Source: Mucilaginibacter endophyticus (GTDB taxonomy: Bacteria > Bacteroidota > Bacteroidia > Sphingobacteriales > Sphingobacteriaceae). Taken from it: 64,000 nucleotides of DNA. The notes beneath the pieces were generated by a model. That model made no database searches. It was given only the letters and a program-made list of their open reading frames with translations, and was not told the origin of the DNA. The stretch lies in assembly GCF_003351025.1 (NCBI RefSeq), contig NZ_QPCG01000012.1:83383-147382 (forward strand), read 5' to 3'. Positions 35,898-44,417 of this stretch are shown piece by piece (the stretch's first letter is position 1; each line of letters opens with the position of its first letter). The position numbers and the translations under genes are program-made.

Positions 35898-36589
35898 AAA
35901 AGTAAAGTTAACTCTTTTAAATGAGCAATCTGCACGGTTACATCATCCGGCTTTTCGAGGTTAAAAGGGTTAAAATAAATGGCATCCATGCCAAAATTAA
36001 ACGCGCCGCGGATATCGGCCTCTATGCTATCCCCTATCATCACGCTTTCGGTTTTTGAGGCCCCGGCCAGGTCAAGCGCATGCTGAAATATCGCTTTATC
36101 GGGTTTATTGACACCTATATCTTCAGAAATGATAATGTTTTGAAAATATTTTGCCAGATCGGTCCCGGCTATTTTTATCCGGGTTGAATCTTTAAACCCA
36201 TTCGAGATCAGGTGCAGGGTATACTTCGATTGCAGGTATTGCAGGGTTTCGTGCGCGTGCGGAAACAGGTTGGTTTTAGTAGGACAAAGTTTTACGTACT
36301 CATCCTCAAAATCAAGCGGCATCAGGTCGGGCTGTAAGCCAAGATCAATAAATGTTGATTTGAAACGGGCCTCACGCAACTCATCTTTGGTGATCTCGCC
36401 AATATGGTATTGCGCCCAGAGGCGGTGATTATTGCGGGTATAAGTTTCGATGAAGAGCTCGGCAGACTCCAACCCTATCTCAGCAAGCTGATGGATAACA
36501 TATAGCTCCTGCAAAGCTTCCTCAGCATTTTTATCAAAATCCCAAATGGTATGGTCAAGATCAAAGAAGATGTGTTTGTATTGTTTCAT
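35894..36589 (-). CDS. YjjG-like noncanonical pyrimidine nucleotide phosphatase
   Basis: A 231-residue HAD phosphatase. Motif I is FFDLDHTIWDF with nucleophile Asp10 and acid/base Asp12. Motif II is LISNG. Motif III is the lysine in NKPDKAIF. Motif IV is IGDSIEADIRGA. The architecture and the DHTIWDF signature match YjjG, which removes phosphate from noncanonical pyrimidine nucleotides and so keeps them out of DNA. The uracil phosphoribosyltransferase gene lies upstream on the same strand, fitting pyrimidine salvage. Confidence 0.9.
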   Translation of the reverse strand: MKQYKHIFFDLDHTIWDFDKNAEEALQELYVIHQLAEIGLESAELFIETYTRNNHRLWAQYHIGEITKDELREARFKSTFIDLGLQPDLMPLDFEDEYVKLCPTKTNLFPHAHETLQYLQSKYTLHLISNGFKDSTRIKIAGTDLAKYFQNIIISEDIGVNKPDKAIFQHALDLAGASKTESVMIGDSIEADIRGAFNFGMDAIYFNPFNLEKPDDVTVQIAHLKELTLLL

Positions 36590-36591
36590 GT

Positions 36592-36722
36592 CGGATTTCG
36601 GATGTTCGATTTCGGATTTGCTTGATTTAAAAATCGAAAGTCCAAAATTAGAAAATCTTAATTGTTAAATCCGAAATCCCAATTCCGAAATTCGAAATCA
36701 AAATAAATCCGAAATCGGACTA
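36592..36722. repeat. Degenerate inverted-repeat stretch
   Basis: Repeats of the word ATTTCGGAT and its complement ATCCGAAAT fill the space between yjjG and upp. The outer ends GTCGGATTTCGGAT and ATCCGAAATCGGAC are inverted. A similar type of element, with other words, lies at 40906-41070. No coding potential. Confidence 0.7.
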
Positions 36723-37364
36723 CGCTTTTTCTCCAAAGGCCAGATCCCCGGCATCGCCCAAACCAGGTACTATATAAGCTTTGCTGGTCATTTCGTCATC
36801 AACGGCGCAAACCCAGATTTTGGCTTTGGGCAGGTTCGCTTTCACATGCGCTACACCTTCGGTACTGGCAATTACGGCGGCAATGTGCAGTTCTTTTATA
36901 GAGTATTGGGCCATCAGCTCTTTACAAACAGCAACAACACTTTGTCCCGTAGCCAGCATGGTATCGCACAAAATAAAAATCTTATCATCAAGGTTTGGCG
37001 TAGCGATATGATCAACCTGGATCAAAAAGCTGCCATTGCGTTTCACTTTGCGGTAGGCCGTGATAAACGCCGATGACGACTGATCAAAGAACTGCAGAAA
37101 GCCTTGATAAAATGGCAGACCGGCCCGTAATATAATGCCCAGTACCGGCTCATCTGCAGGTACGTTAACGCTGGCTGTACCCAACGGGGTCTGAATTTCT
37201 TTGGTTTCGTAATGTAATGATTTGCTCAGCTCATAAGCCAGTATGGCGCCCAGCCGCTCCTGGTTTCGCCTGAAGCGTTCCTTATCCTGCTGGATGACGG
37301 CATCCCGCAATTCGGCCAGAAACTGGTTGGCAATGGTATCGGTTTTATTGAGGATGAAAATCAT
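36720..37364 (-). CDS. upp: Uracil phosphoribosyltransferase
   Basis: A 214-residue enzyme joining uracil to PRPP to give UMP in pyrimidine salvage. The PRPP-binding loop reads IFILCDTMLATGQSVV; most homologs have DPMLATGGS here, so the loop is slightly divergent. The C-terminal uracil-binding region GLGDAGDLAFG is intact. It is followed by the yjjG-like phosphatase, with a repeat stretch between them. Confidence 0.95.
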   Translation of the reverse strand: MIFILNKTDTIANQFLAELRDAVIQQDKERFRRNQERLGAILAYELSKSLHYETKEIQTPLGTASVNVPADEPVLGIILRAGLPFYQGFLQFFDQSSSAFITAYRKVKRNGSFLIQVDHIATPNLDDKIFILCDTMLATGQSVVAVCKELMAQYSIKELHIAAVIASTEGVAHVKANLPKAKIWVCAVDDEMTSKAYIVPGLGDAGDLAFGEKA

Positions 37365-37446
37365 GTTTAAATTTAAAGGTTTTTCGGCAATAGCATCATT
37401 ATTTGTTTATTAAATGTCATATCGGGTCGTCAGTAATAAACTTTAT

Positions 37447-37478
37447 TTTGAATATATGTAGTCAACTACGTAGATTTG
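37447..37478 (+). promoter_or_regulatory. Promoter and candidate MarR operator of the GNAT-MarR operon
   Basis: TTTG (37447-37450), 20 bases, then TAGATTTG (37471-37478) is a near-ideal Bacteroidota promoter with transcription start expected near 37485. Between the two boxes lies the palindrome GTAGT-CA-ACTAC (37458-37469), symmetric to TA at both flanks. A MarR dimer bound here would block the promoter. Confidence 0.65.
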
Positions 37479-37496
37479 TACATAAATATTAAAGTC

Positions 37497-37994
37497 ATGA
37501 ATACTACACCGGTTATAAGCTCATTAAACAATACCTATTGCCAGCAGATCATTGATATCATTTTGCCAATTCAGCAAATAGAGTTTAACGTGCCCATTAC
37601 ACTTGAAGCCCAGCCCGACTTGTTGGATATTGAAACCAACTACCACCAAACCGGCGGCAATTTTTGGGGAGCTACCTACAACGAACAGCTTATTGGCACC
37701 ATAGCTCTGATTGCTTTTGGCGATAATGCCGCGGCTATCCGCAAAATGTTTGTGCTTAAAGATTATCGCGGCAAGGAGCTGGGCATTGCACAGTTATTAC
37801 TTGATAACCTTATTACTTATTGCAGGCAAAACAATATTACATCCATTTACTTAGGAACTGTTGAAGTGTTGAAAGCCGCTCATCGCTTTTATGAAAGGAA
37901 TGGATTTACACGGCTTGCCAAGCATGATTTACCAGAATCATTCCCGCTTATGGCTGCGGATACTATTTTTTATGAGTTACATTTGAACAATTAA
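37497..37994 (+). CDS. GNAT family N-acetyltransferase
   Basis: A roughly 165-residue acetyltransferase. The acetyl-CoA binding motif is KMFVLKDYRGKELGIAQLLLD, followed by a YERNGF motif near the C-terminus. I start at ATG 37497; the upstream in-frame TTG at 37476 lies inside the -7 promoter box, so the shorter form is right. It is followed after 10 bases by a MarR regulator. Substrate is unknown; an amine, antibiotic or protein target is possible. Confidence 0.9.
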   Translation: MNTTPVISSLNNTYCQQIIDIILPIQQIEFNVPITLEAQPDLLDIETNYHQTGGNFWGATYNEQLIGTIALIAFGDNAAAIRKMFVLKDYRGKELGIAQLLLDNLITYCRQNNITSIYLGTVEVLKAAHRFYERNGFTRLAKHDLPESFPLMAADTIFYELHLNN

Positions 37995-38004
37995 CAACGG
38001 AATA

Positions 38005-38484
38005 ATGAATGTTATTGACGAATCGGGGATTTTGGCAATTTCAACAAGGCTGCAGCGCCTGGCCGAGCAGTTGCGTAAAGAAGGCGTACTCATTTACAAA
38101 GCCAACAATATTGAATTTGAACCCAAATGGTTCCCGGTTATTTATACGTTGCATTTTAAGCCGATGCTGAGCGTGGTAGAAATTGCAGCCGAAATTGGTT
38201 ACACTCATCCTTCAACAATAAGCCTGTTAAAAGAGTTGGAAAAAGAAAAACTTATTCGCTCAAAAAAAGACAAGGCCGACGAAAGGAAGCGCCTGATTAT
38301 GTTAACGACAAAGGGACAGGAGCTTATAGAGCGCATGAAACCGGTTTGGGAAATTATAAAGGCAGCCGCCGCCGAAATTGCCGATACCCAGAACAACCTG
38401 ATGAAGGCAATTACCGAAGCTGAAGAAAAATTAAAACAGCAAAGTTTTTTGGATAGGGCATTGCGTTTAAAGGCTGAGATGTGA
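38005..38484 (+). CDS. MarR family transcriptional regulator
   Basis: A 159-residue winged-helix protein. The recognition region is VVEIAAEIGYTHPSTISLLKELEKEKLI. The wing is SKKDKADERKRLIMLTTKGQEL, containing the family DxRxxxxxLT pattern. It is cotranscribed with the GNAT gene, and a palindrome inside the operon promoter makes autorepression likely. The inducing ligand is unknown. Confidence 0.93.
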   Translation: MNVIDESGILAISTRLQRLAEQLRKEGVLIYKANNIEFEPKWFPVIYTLHFKPMLSVVEIAAEIGYTHPSTISLLKELEKEKLIRSKKDKADERKRLIMLTTKGQELIERMKPVWEIIKAAAAEIADTQNNLMKAITEAEEKLKQQSFLDRALRLKAEM

Positions 38485-38872
38485 GTTTACTAATATTGAG
38501 GCTAAAACGTCTGTCATTCTGAGCGAAAGCGAAGAATCCTCTTCACTATGCAGAGCCGTAATACGTGGTGAAGAAGATCCTTCGTTCTTAATAATGACAC
38601 AATTAAAAAATGGGGTCATGCTGAGCCTGTCGAAGCATAGCGGGGTGGGCCTCTGCGCGCGTCCTTCGACAAGCTCAGGATGACAAGCTACCACACCTAA
38701 TGTCATCGCACCTTTACAGATCCCGACTCTCTCTACCCATGACATAATTTGTTATGACTGATGTAATTTATTACCCCCGGCACAACAATGTTGACATACG
38801 GTTGTCATTACCATGTACTTATTTTGATTTACAAACCCTGTTTCTGGATTATTTGTATTTTTACATAACAAC
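38485..38872. repeat. Two palindromic elements and gene-free uvrB upstream region
   Basis: A 388-base interval without an ORF. Two inverted-repeat elements lie at 38511-38600 (TGTCATTCTGAGCGAAAGCGAAG ends) and 38613-38687 (GTCATGCTGAGCCTGTCGAAG ends). Both are of a family widespread in Bacteroidota intergenic DNA. Two small palindromes closer to uvrB, CATAA-TTTG-TTATG (38743-38756) and TGACA-N6-TGTCA (38792-38807), may be operators. Confidence 0.75.
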
Positions 38873-40897
38873 ATGGATTTTCAATTAACATCTCAATATA
38901 AACCCACCGGCGATCAGCCCGAAGCTATACGGCAGTTGGTTGAAGGTATCAACAACCGTGACCCATATCAAACTCTTTTAGGGGTTACCGGGTCGGGCAA
39001 AACGTTTACTGTTGCCAATATTATAGCACAAACGCAAAAGCCCACACTCATTCTGAGCCACAATAAAACATTGGCGGCACAGCTATATGGTGAGTTTAAA
39101 CAGTTTTTCCCCGAAAACGCGGTAAACTATTTTGTGTCATATTACGATTATTATCAACCTGAGGCGTTTATCCCTACCACAAACACCTACATAGAAAAAG
39201 ACCTGCAGATAAATGAAGAGATAGAAAAACTTCGTTTACGCACTACCTCGTCTTTAATGTCGGGCAGGCGCGATGTTATCGTGGTGTCGTCCATATCATG
39301 TATCTATGGTATGGGTAACCCTGACGACTTTGCCGATTCGGTTTTCAAATTTGCTGTAGGTACCCGCATCAGCAGGAATGCTTTTTTGCACCGCTTGGTG
39401 GAGATTTTATACGCCCGTACCACTGCCGATTTTAAACGCGGAACATTCAGGGTAAAAGGTGACACCGTGGATATTTTTCCAGCTTATCTGGATTACGCGT
39501 ATCGAATTTCATTTTTTGGCGATGACATTGAAGAGTTAAGTGCCTTTGACATCGGTACCGGCAAAACCATTGAAAAAATGACTCACATGGTGGTCTATCC
39601 GGCCAACCTATACGTGGCTCCCCGCGAGCGTTTCCTGCAATCCATCTGGGCAATACAGGAAGAACTTGAAACCCGCAAAAAGCAATTCATTGACGATGGC
39701 CGTTTCCTGGAAGCTAAACGTTTGGAAGAAAGGGTTAATTACGACCTGGAAATGATCCGTGAGCTGGGTTACTGCTCTGGCATCGAGAACTATTCCCGCT
39801 TTTTTGACGGACGCAAGCCTGGTGCAAGGCCATTCTGCTTGCTCGACTATTTCCCGGAAGATTACCTGATGGTAATTGACGAAAGTCACGTAACCGTTCC
39901 GCAGATCAGGGCCATGTATGGTGGTGACCGTTCGCGCAAGATCTCATTGGTTGACTATGGCTTCCGCTTACCGGCTGCCTTGGATAACCGTCCGCTTAAT
40001 TTCCAGGAGTTTGAAAACCTGGCGCCACAAACTGTTTACGTAAGTGCTACCCCGGGCGATTTTGAGCTGGAAAAATCGGGCGGTGTTGTAGTTGAACAGG
40101 TTATTCGCCCTACCGGACTGCTTGATCCGGTCATCGATGTTCGCCCGGTAATTAACCAGGTAGATGACCTGCTTGACGAAGTAGATAAAACCATTAAAAA
40201 AGGCGATCGCGTGTTGGTAACTACGCTTACCAAACGTATGGCCGAAGAATTGGCCAAGTACATGGACAGGCTGGGCATTAAATGCCGTTATATCCACTCG
40301 GAGGTTAAAACCCTGCAGCGTGTGGAAATTTTACGGGGCCTGCGTCTTGGCGAATTTGATGTACTGATTGGTATCAACCTGCTTCGTGAAGGCCTCGATT
40401 TACCCGAAGTATCATTAGTGGCCATTTTAGATGCCGATAAAGAAGGCTTTTTAAGATCGGAACGCTCATTGATCCAAACCATCGGTCGCGCCGCCCGTAA
40501 TGACCGTGGCCGGGTGATCATGTATGCCGATAAAATAACCGATTCGATGCAGATAACGATGGATGAAACCAATCGTCGCCGTGAAATTCAGATTGCCTAC
40601 AACACATTACACGGCATTACACCGCTAACGGTTGGCAAAACCCGCGAGGAAATTATGGAGCAAACATCGGTGGTTGACTTTAAAGGCGGTGTACAACAGG
40701 CCTACGTAGAAACAGATACCATCACCCTTGCCGCCGACCCTATTGTTCAATACATGACCAAGTCCGATCTGAAAAAATCAATCGACAATACCAAAAAAGA
40801 TATGCTTGCCGCCGCCAAAAACATGGATTTCCTTTTGGCAGCCAAGCTACGCGACGAAATGTTTGCATTGGAAAAAATGATGGAAGAGAAATTTTAG
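38873..40897 (+). CDS. uvrB: Excinuclease ABC subunit B
   Basis: A 674-residue damage-verification helicase of nucleotide excision repair, loaded by UvrA and cut by UvrC. The Walker A is GVTGSGKT (37-44). The beta-hairpin region YYDYYQPEAFIP inserts between DNA strands. Helicase motifs such as DESHVT, VSATPGDFE and QTIGRAARN follow. The C-terminal UVR domain (LRDEMFALEKMM) binds UvrA and UvrC. Full length. It stands alone, with no operon partner visible. Confidence 0.98.
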   Translation: MDFQLTSQYKPTGDQPEAIRQLVEGINNRDPYQTLLGVTGSGKTFTVANIIAQTQKPTLILSHNKTLAAQLYGEFKQFFPENAVNYFVSYYDYYQPEAFIPTTNTYIEKDLQINEEIEKLRLRTTSSLMSGRRDVIVVSSISCIYGMGNPDDFADSVFKFAVGTRISRNAFLHRLVEILYARTTADFKRGTFRVKGDTVDIFPAYLDYAYRISFFGDDIEELSAFDIGTGKTIEKMTHMVVYPANLYVAPRERFLQSIWAIQEELETRKKQFIDDGRFLEAKRLEERVNYDLEMIRELGYCSGIENYSRFFDGRKPGARPFCLLDYFPEDYLMVIDESHVTVPQIRAMYGGDRSRKISLVDYGFRLPAALDNRPLNFQEFENLAPQTVYVSATPGDFELEKSGGVVVEQVIRPTGLLDPVIDVRPVINQVDDLLDEVDKTIKKGDRVLVTTLTKRMAEELAKYMDRLGIKCRYIHSEVKTLQRVEILRGLRLGEFDVLIGINLLREGLDLPEVSLVAILDADKEGFLRSERSLIQTIGRAARNDRGRVIMYADKITDSMQITMDETNRRREIQIAYNTLHGITPLTVGKTREEIMEQTSVVDFKGGVQQAYVETDTITLAADPIVQYMTKSDLKKSIDNTKKDMLAAAKNMDFLLAAKLRDEMFALEKMMEEKF

Positions 40898-40905
40898 GCT
40901 TCAGG

Positions 40906-41070
40906 TTTCAGATGTGCAAATTTCAAATGTGTAAATGGGCAAATTTCAGATGGGCAAATGACAGATTAGAAAATTAAGTTTTTTTCATTTGCAAATCTTC
41001 ACATTTGAAATCTGCAAATCGTCAAATCATCTTTTTCATTTGCACATCTGCACATTTGAAATTTGCACAT
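40906..41070. repeat. Word-repeat palindromic stretch after uvrB
   Basis: The left half repeats GTGCAAATTTCAAATGTG-like words; the right half repeats their complements, such as CACATTTGAAATTTGCACAT. The halves can fold into one long imperfect hairpin. It is noncoding. It belongs to the same kind of element as 36592-36722. Confidence 0.75.
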
Positions 41071-41114
41071 TATCAACTCAAATCATAATAAAACATTTTT
41101 AACGTTATATACCT

Positions 41115-41122
41115 TATATTTG
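41115..41122 (+). promoter_or_regulatory. Candidate -7 element of the DUF4834 gene
   Basis: TATATTTG matches TAnnTTTG and lies 19 bases before the ATG at 41142. The -33 region lacks a clear TTTG. Confidence 0.5.
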
Positions 41123-41141
41123 TAAGCTCAAAATTAACAGT

Positions 41142-41396
41142 ATGATTCTTATTCGTTTCCTGATCATATCTATTTGTATATTATACATTGTACGCAGCCT
41201 GGCACGTTACCTGTTGCCATTCCTTTTTGAAAGTGTTGTAAATAAAGCGCAACAACAATATCAGCAACAGCAACGTAATTATAATGAAGGCCCAAAACCT
41301 GATGGCAAAATCAGGATTGATCATATTCCGCAGCCTAAAAAAGGCAGCGTGCCCGATAGCGAAGGTGAGTTTGTTGATTACGAAGAAGTAAAATAA
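41142..41396 (+). CDS. DUF4834 family small membrane protein
   Basis: An 84-residue protein with one N-terminal hydrophobic helix (residues 3-25). A Gln-rich stretch (QQQYQQQQRN) and a polar tail ending DSEGEFVDYEEVK follow. This layout is the hallmark of DUF4834, found only in Bacteroidota; function unknown. It is followed after 16 bases by another small membrane protein and likely forms a two-gene unit. Confidence 0.85.
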   Translation: MILIRFLIISICILYIVRSLARYLLPFLFESVVNKAQQQYQQQQRNYNEGPKPDGKIRIDHIPQPKKGSVPDSEGEFVDYEEVK

Positions 41397-41412
41397 CCTA
41401 AATCAATAAACT

Positions 41413-41706
41413 ATGGACACTAACCCGGTATTTAACAGGCGTCATAACCATAATAATACGCCCGCCTCGGTAACACTTATTATCACCAACTTTATAGTAT
41501 TTGGCCTGTCCACCCAAATGTTTACTTCCTGTGCCGGCATTAACACTTTTTTTTGGGTGGTTTTAGCCGCTTTAGCTGTTTATAATTACTTCACCATACG
41601 TAAATACCGCGAAGATTATGACAAACCCCAGGTCATAGCCTACGTGGTGAGCCTTGTTGTAATGATAGGCTTATATTTTGTTTTGCGGTACGCACAACAC
41701 TGCTAA
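41413..41706 (+). CDS. Hypothetical small membrane protein
   Basis: A 97-residue protein with an N-terminal polar, His/Asn-rich stretch and three hydrophobic segments near residues 18-36, 45-62 and 73-91. It has no recognisable domain and two cysteines, one at the very end. It follows the DUF4834 gene by 16 bases and precedes a YfhO-family gene with its own promoter. I do not recognise a family. Confidence 0.72.
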   Translation: MDTNPVFNRRHNHNNTPASVTLIITNFIVFGLSTQMFTSCAGINTFFWVVLAALAVYNYFTIRKYREDYDKPQVIAYVVSLVVMIGLYFVLRYAQHC

Positions 41707-41752
41707 CAAATTCCTTAACAAAACTTATAATTCCTATTCTCATTGTAATTTC

Positions 41753-41760
41753 TATTTTTG
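41753..41760 (+). promoter_or_regulatory. Candidate -7 element of the YfhO-family gene
   Basis: TATTTTTG matches TAnnTTTG, 31 bases before the ATG at 41792. No clear -33 element. Confidence 0.4.
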
Positions 41761-41791
41761 AGGAATATAATATCCATTTCAAAAAATTTAA

Positions 41792-44269
41792 ATGAATAAC
41801 TGGTTTAAGCGTAACGGCATTCATTTTGCCATAGCTGCAATTTTCTTAGTGATCTGCTTTATATTTTTAACCCCGGCTTTTCAGGGAAAAACATTAGGCG
41901 GTAATGACGTTACAAGGGCACAATCAACCCAAAAAGAAATTAATGATTATAAGGCCAAAGACACCACCATATTGTGGACCAACCAGATTTATGGCGGTAT
42001 GCCAACCTACCAGGTATGGGCTCCTTATAAAGCCAATTTAACTACATGGGTAGTTAGCGCCATAAACTATACTTTCCCAACCCCTGTTGGTACAGTGCTG
42101 TTATTCTTATTAGGTACATACTTTTTATTTATAGTATTAAAGGTGAATCCATGGCTTGCGGCGGCGGGTGCGGTAGCGTTCACCTTTTCATCGTATAATA
42201 TTATTTTGCTGGTTGCCGGTCACGCAAACCAGGCCTTTGCTATTGCATTTTTCGGGCCGATACTTGCGGGCATTATCCTTACGCTTCGGGGCAAGCACCT
42301 GTTGGGTTTCGCAGTTACAGCTTTATTTCTTGCATTAGAGATCAGGGCCAACCACATACAAATGACTTATTATTTGATGCTGGCCCTATTAATTATGGTG
42401 GGTATTGAGCTTTACCATGCTATAAAAAACAAAACGCTGAACGATTTTCTAAAATCGGTAGGCTATATAGCTGCCGCGGTACTGCTTGCTGTTGCCGTAA
42501 ATGCATCTATCTTATGGAGCACTGCCGATTATGGCAATGAAACCATTCGTGGTAAATCAAACCTTACCAGGCAAGCAGCAGAGCCCAACAACGGCTTGGC
42601 CCGCGATTACGCTTACGAATGGAGCCAGGGTGTCGGTGAATGTATCACCTTCCTGATCCCTAACGCTTATGGTGGCGGTGAACAAGGCTCTACTGATCCG
42701 GATTCGCATGTAATCAAAACGCTTGGTGCAAGTGGAGCCGATCCTAATCAAGTTGCCGGTATCTCTGCAAATTATTTGCCACTGTACTGGGGTAACAAAC
42801 CATTTACTGCAGGTCCGTTTTATTTTGGCGCTGTAATTTGCTTACTGTTTGTATGGGGCTTAATGATAGTTAAAAACCGCATTAAATGGTGGTTATTGGG
42901 AGCTGTTGTATTGACTATGTTGCTGTCATTCGGCAGGAACTGGCCGTATCTATCCGACCTGTTCTTTAACTACTTCCCGCTTTATAATAAATTCCGCGCT
43001 GTTGAATCTATACTGGCGGTTGCAGGTTTCTGCTTCCCGATTCTTGCTGTGTTGGCGGTTAACGAAGCTATAGTGAATGAAGACAAGGCAAACTTGTTCA
43101 AAAAACTAAAAATCGCGTTTTATATAACCGGCGGCATTGTGCTGATTGTTGCGGCAGTACCATCCCTGTTATTATCTTTCAGCGTTAGCGAACAACAGGC
43201 TGGCGTTATAGCTCAAATTGGCCAGGCTTTGAAAACCGATAGCTCAGCGATAACCCGCGCGTTAATTGCCGACAGGGAATCAATGGCGCAGGCCGATGCT
43301 ATCCGTTCGCTTATTTTCCTTGCCGTGGCTTTTGGTATTGCATGGGCTTTCCTTAAAAAGAAGATCAACCCAACAGTTGCCTCTCTTGCATTCTTAGCTT
43401 TGATCCTTGTTGATCTTTGGGGCATTGATAAACGCTATTTGAACCATGATAGCTTTGCGCCAAAACAGGATAACGAAACACCGCAGCCACGCGAGGTTGA
43501 CCAGTTTATCATGAAAGATAAAGATCCTGATTTCAGGGTGTTTGACGTTACCCAATCAATCAAGGGCGATGGCCTAACACCATTCTTCTACAAATCATTA
43601 GGTGGCTATTCGGCTGCAAGGCTAAAACGCTGGGAAGAACTTATTGACAACCAGCTAAGCAAAAGCATTAACCAGGATGTGCTGGATATGATGAACGTTA
43701 AATACATCATCAATTCTGATCCTAAAACACAAAATGTAGGTATGCAGGTAAACCAAACAGCCTGCGGCCACGTATGGTTTGTTAAGAGTATTAAATATGC
43801 TGATAATGCCGACCAGGAAATGGTTGCCATCAGCAGCTTTACACCAAAAGACGAGGCCATTGTTGATAAACAATACAAAAGCGTTATCGACGAGAAAACT
43901 TTAGGTGCCGGAGCCGGTGAAGGTAAAATTGAACTTACCAGCTACTCGCCAGATCATATGGTTTACCAAAGCGGTTCTACTGCATCACAGATAGCAGTAT
44001 TCTCTGAAGTATACTATAATAAAGGCTGGAAAATGTATATCGACGGCGTTGAAAAACCGTATTTCCGTGCCGATTACCTTTTACGTGCCGCTCAGATCCC
44101 GGTTGGTAACCACAAAATTGAGTTTATATTCCACCCGGCATCATATTACACCGGCGAGAATATCTCATTAGCAGGTTCAATCCTGCTGGTACTTGCCTTA
44201 GGTGGTGCCGCCTACACCGAAAACAAAAAGAAAACTCCGGCTGCAAAACCGGCTGATAAAAAAGTATAA
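41792..44269 (+). CDS. YfhO family membrane protein
   Basis: An 825-residue polytopic protein of the YfhO family, GT-C-like proteins related to lipid-linked sugar transferases that decorate teichoic acids or lipoglycans. About 12 hydrophobic segments fill residues 10-540. A large extracytoplasmic C-terminal domain (about 560-790) follows, and a last helix near 795-815 precedes a basic tail (ENKKKTPAAKP). The N-terminal acidic motif GGNDVTRAQ fits a catalytic-loop position. The sugar is unknown. A strong terminator lies downstream. Confidence 0.87.
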   Translation: MNNWFKRNGIHFAIAAIFLVICFIFLTPAFQGKTLGGNDVTRAQSTQKEINDYKAKDTTILWTNQIYGGMPTYQVWAPYKANLTTWVVSAINYTFPTPVGTVLLFLLGTYFLFIVLKVNPWLAAAGAVAFTFSSYNIILLVAGHANQAFAIAFFGPILAGIILTLRGKHLLGFAVTALFLALEIRANHIQMTYYLMLALLIMVGIELYHAIKNKTLNDFLKSVGYIAAAVLLAVAVNASILWSTADYGNETIRGKSNLTRQAAEPNNGLARDYAYEWSQGVGECITFLIPNAYGGGEQGSTDPDSHVIKTLGASGADPNQVAGISANYLPLYWGNKPFTAGPFYFGAVICLLFVWGLMIVKNRIKWWLLGAVVLTMLLSFGRNWPYLSDLFFNYFPLYNKFRAVESILAVAGFCFPILAVLAVNEAIVNEDKANLFKKLKIAFYITGGIVLIVAAVPSLLLSFSVSEQQAGVIAQIGQALKTDSSAITRALIADRESMAQADAIRSLIFLAVAFGIAWAFLKKKINPTVASLAFLALILVDLWGIDKRYLNHDSFAPKQDNETPQPREVDQFIMKDKDPDFRVFDVTQSIKGDGLTPFFYKSLGGYSAARLKRWEELIDNQLSKSINQDVLDMMNVKYIINSDPKTQNVGMQVNQTACGHVWFVKSIKYADNADQEMVAISSFTPKDEAIVDKQYKSVIDEKTLGAGAGEGKIELTSYSPDHMVYQSGSTASQIAVFSEVYYNKGWKMYIDGVEKPYFRADYLLRAAQIPVGNHKIEFIFHPASYYTGENISLAGSILLVLALGGAAYTENKKKTPAAKPADKKV

Positions 44270-44286
44270 GCATTAAGCTTAAGAAG

Positions 44287-44320
44287 AAAAAAGCGATGAG
44301 CAATGCTCATCGCTTTTTTT
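44287..44320 (+). terminator. Intrinsic terminator of the YfhO-family gene
   Basis: A perfect 15-base stem, AAAAAAGCGATGAGC with its complement, closes on a 3-base AAT loop and runs into a T tract. It ends the DUF4834-to-YfhO region. Confidence 0.9.
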
Positions 44321-44368
44321 GTGGGATTTTATTGATGAATGTGTTTGACGGGTGGGAAATAATCATCC

Positions 44369-44397
44369 TTGCAGCTGCTGAAAAGATTGTACCTTTG
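44369..44397 (+). promoter_or_regulatory. Promoter of the unknown helical-protein gene
   Basis: TTG (44369-44371), 18 bases, then TACCTTTG (44390-44397) fits the Bacteroidota consensus well. The start codon lies 20 bases downstream. Confidence 0.55.
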
Positions 44398-44417
44398 AAT
44401 AAACCTTATTACAAACA

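Noticed and set aside
40906..41070. CRISPR array
   Set aside because: The repeats are short, degenerate and inverted rather than direct, with no spacers of equal length and no cas genes in the window.
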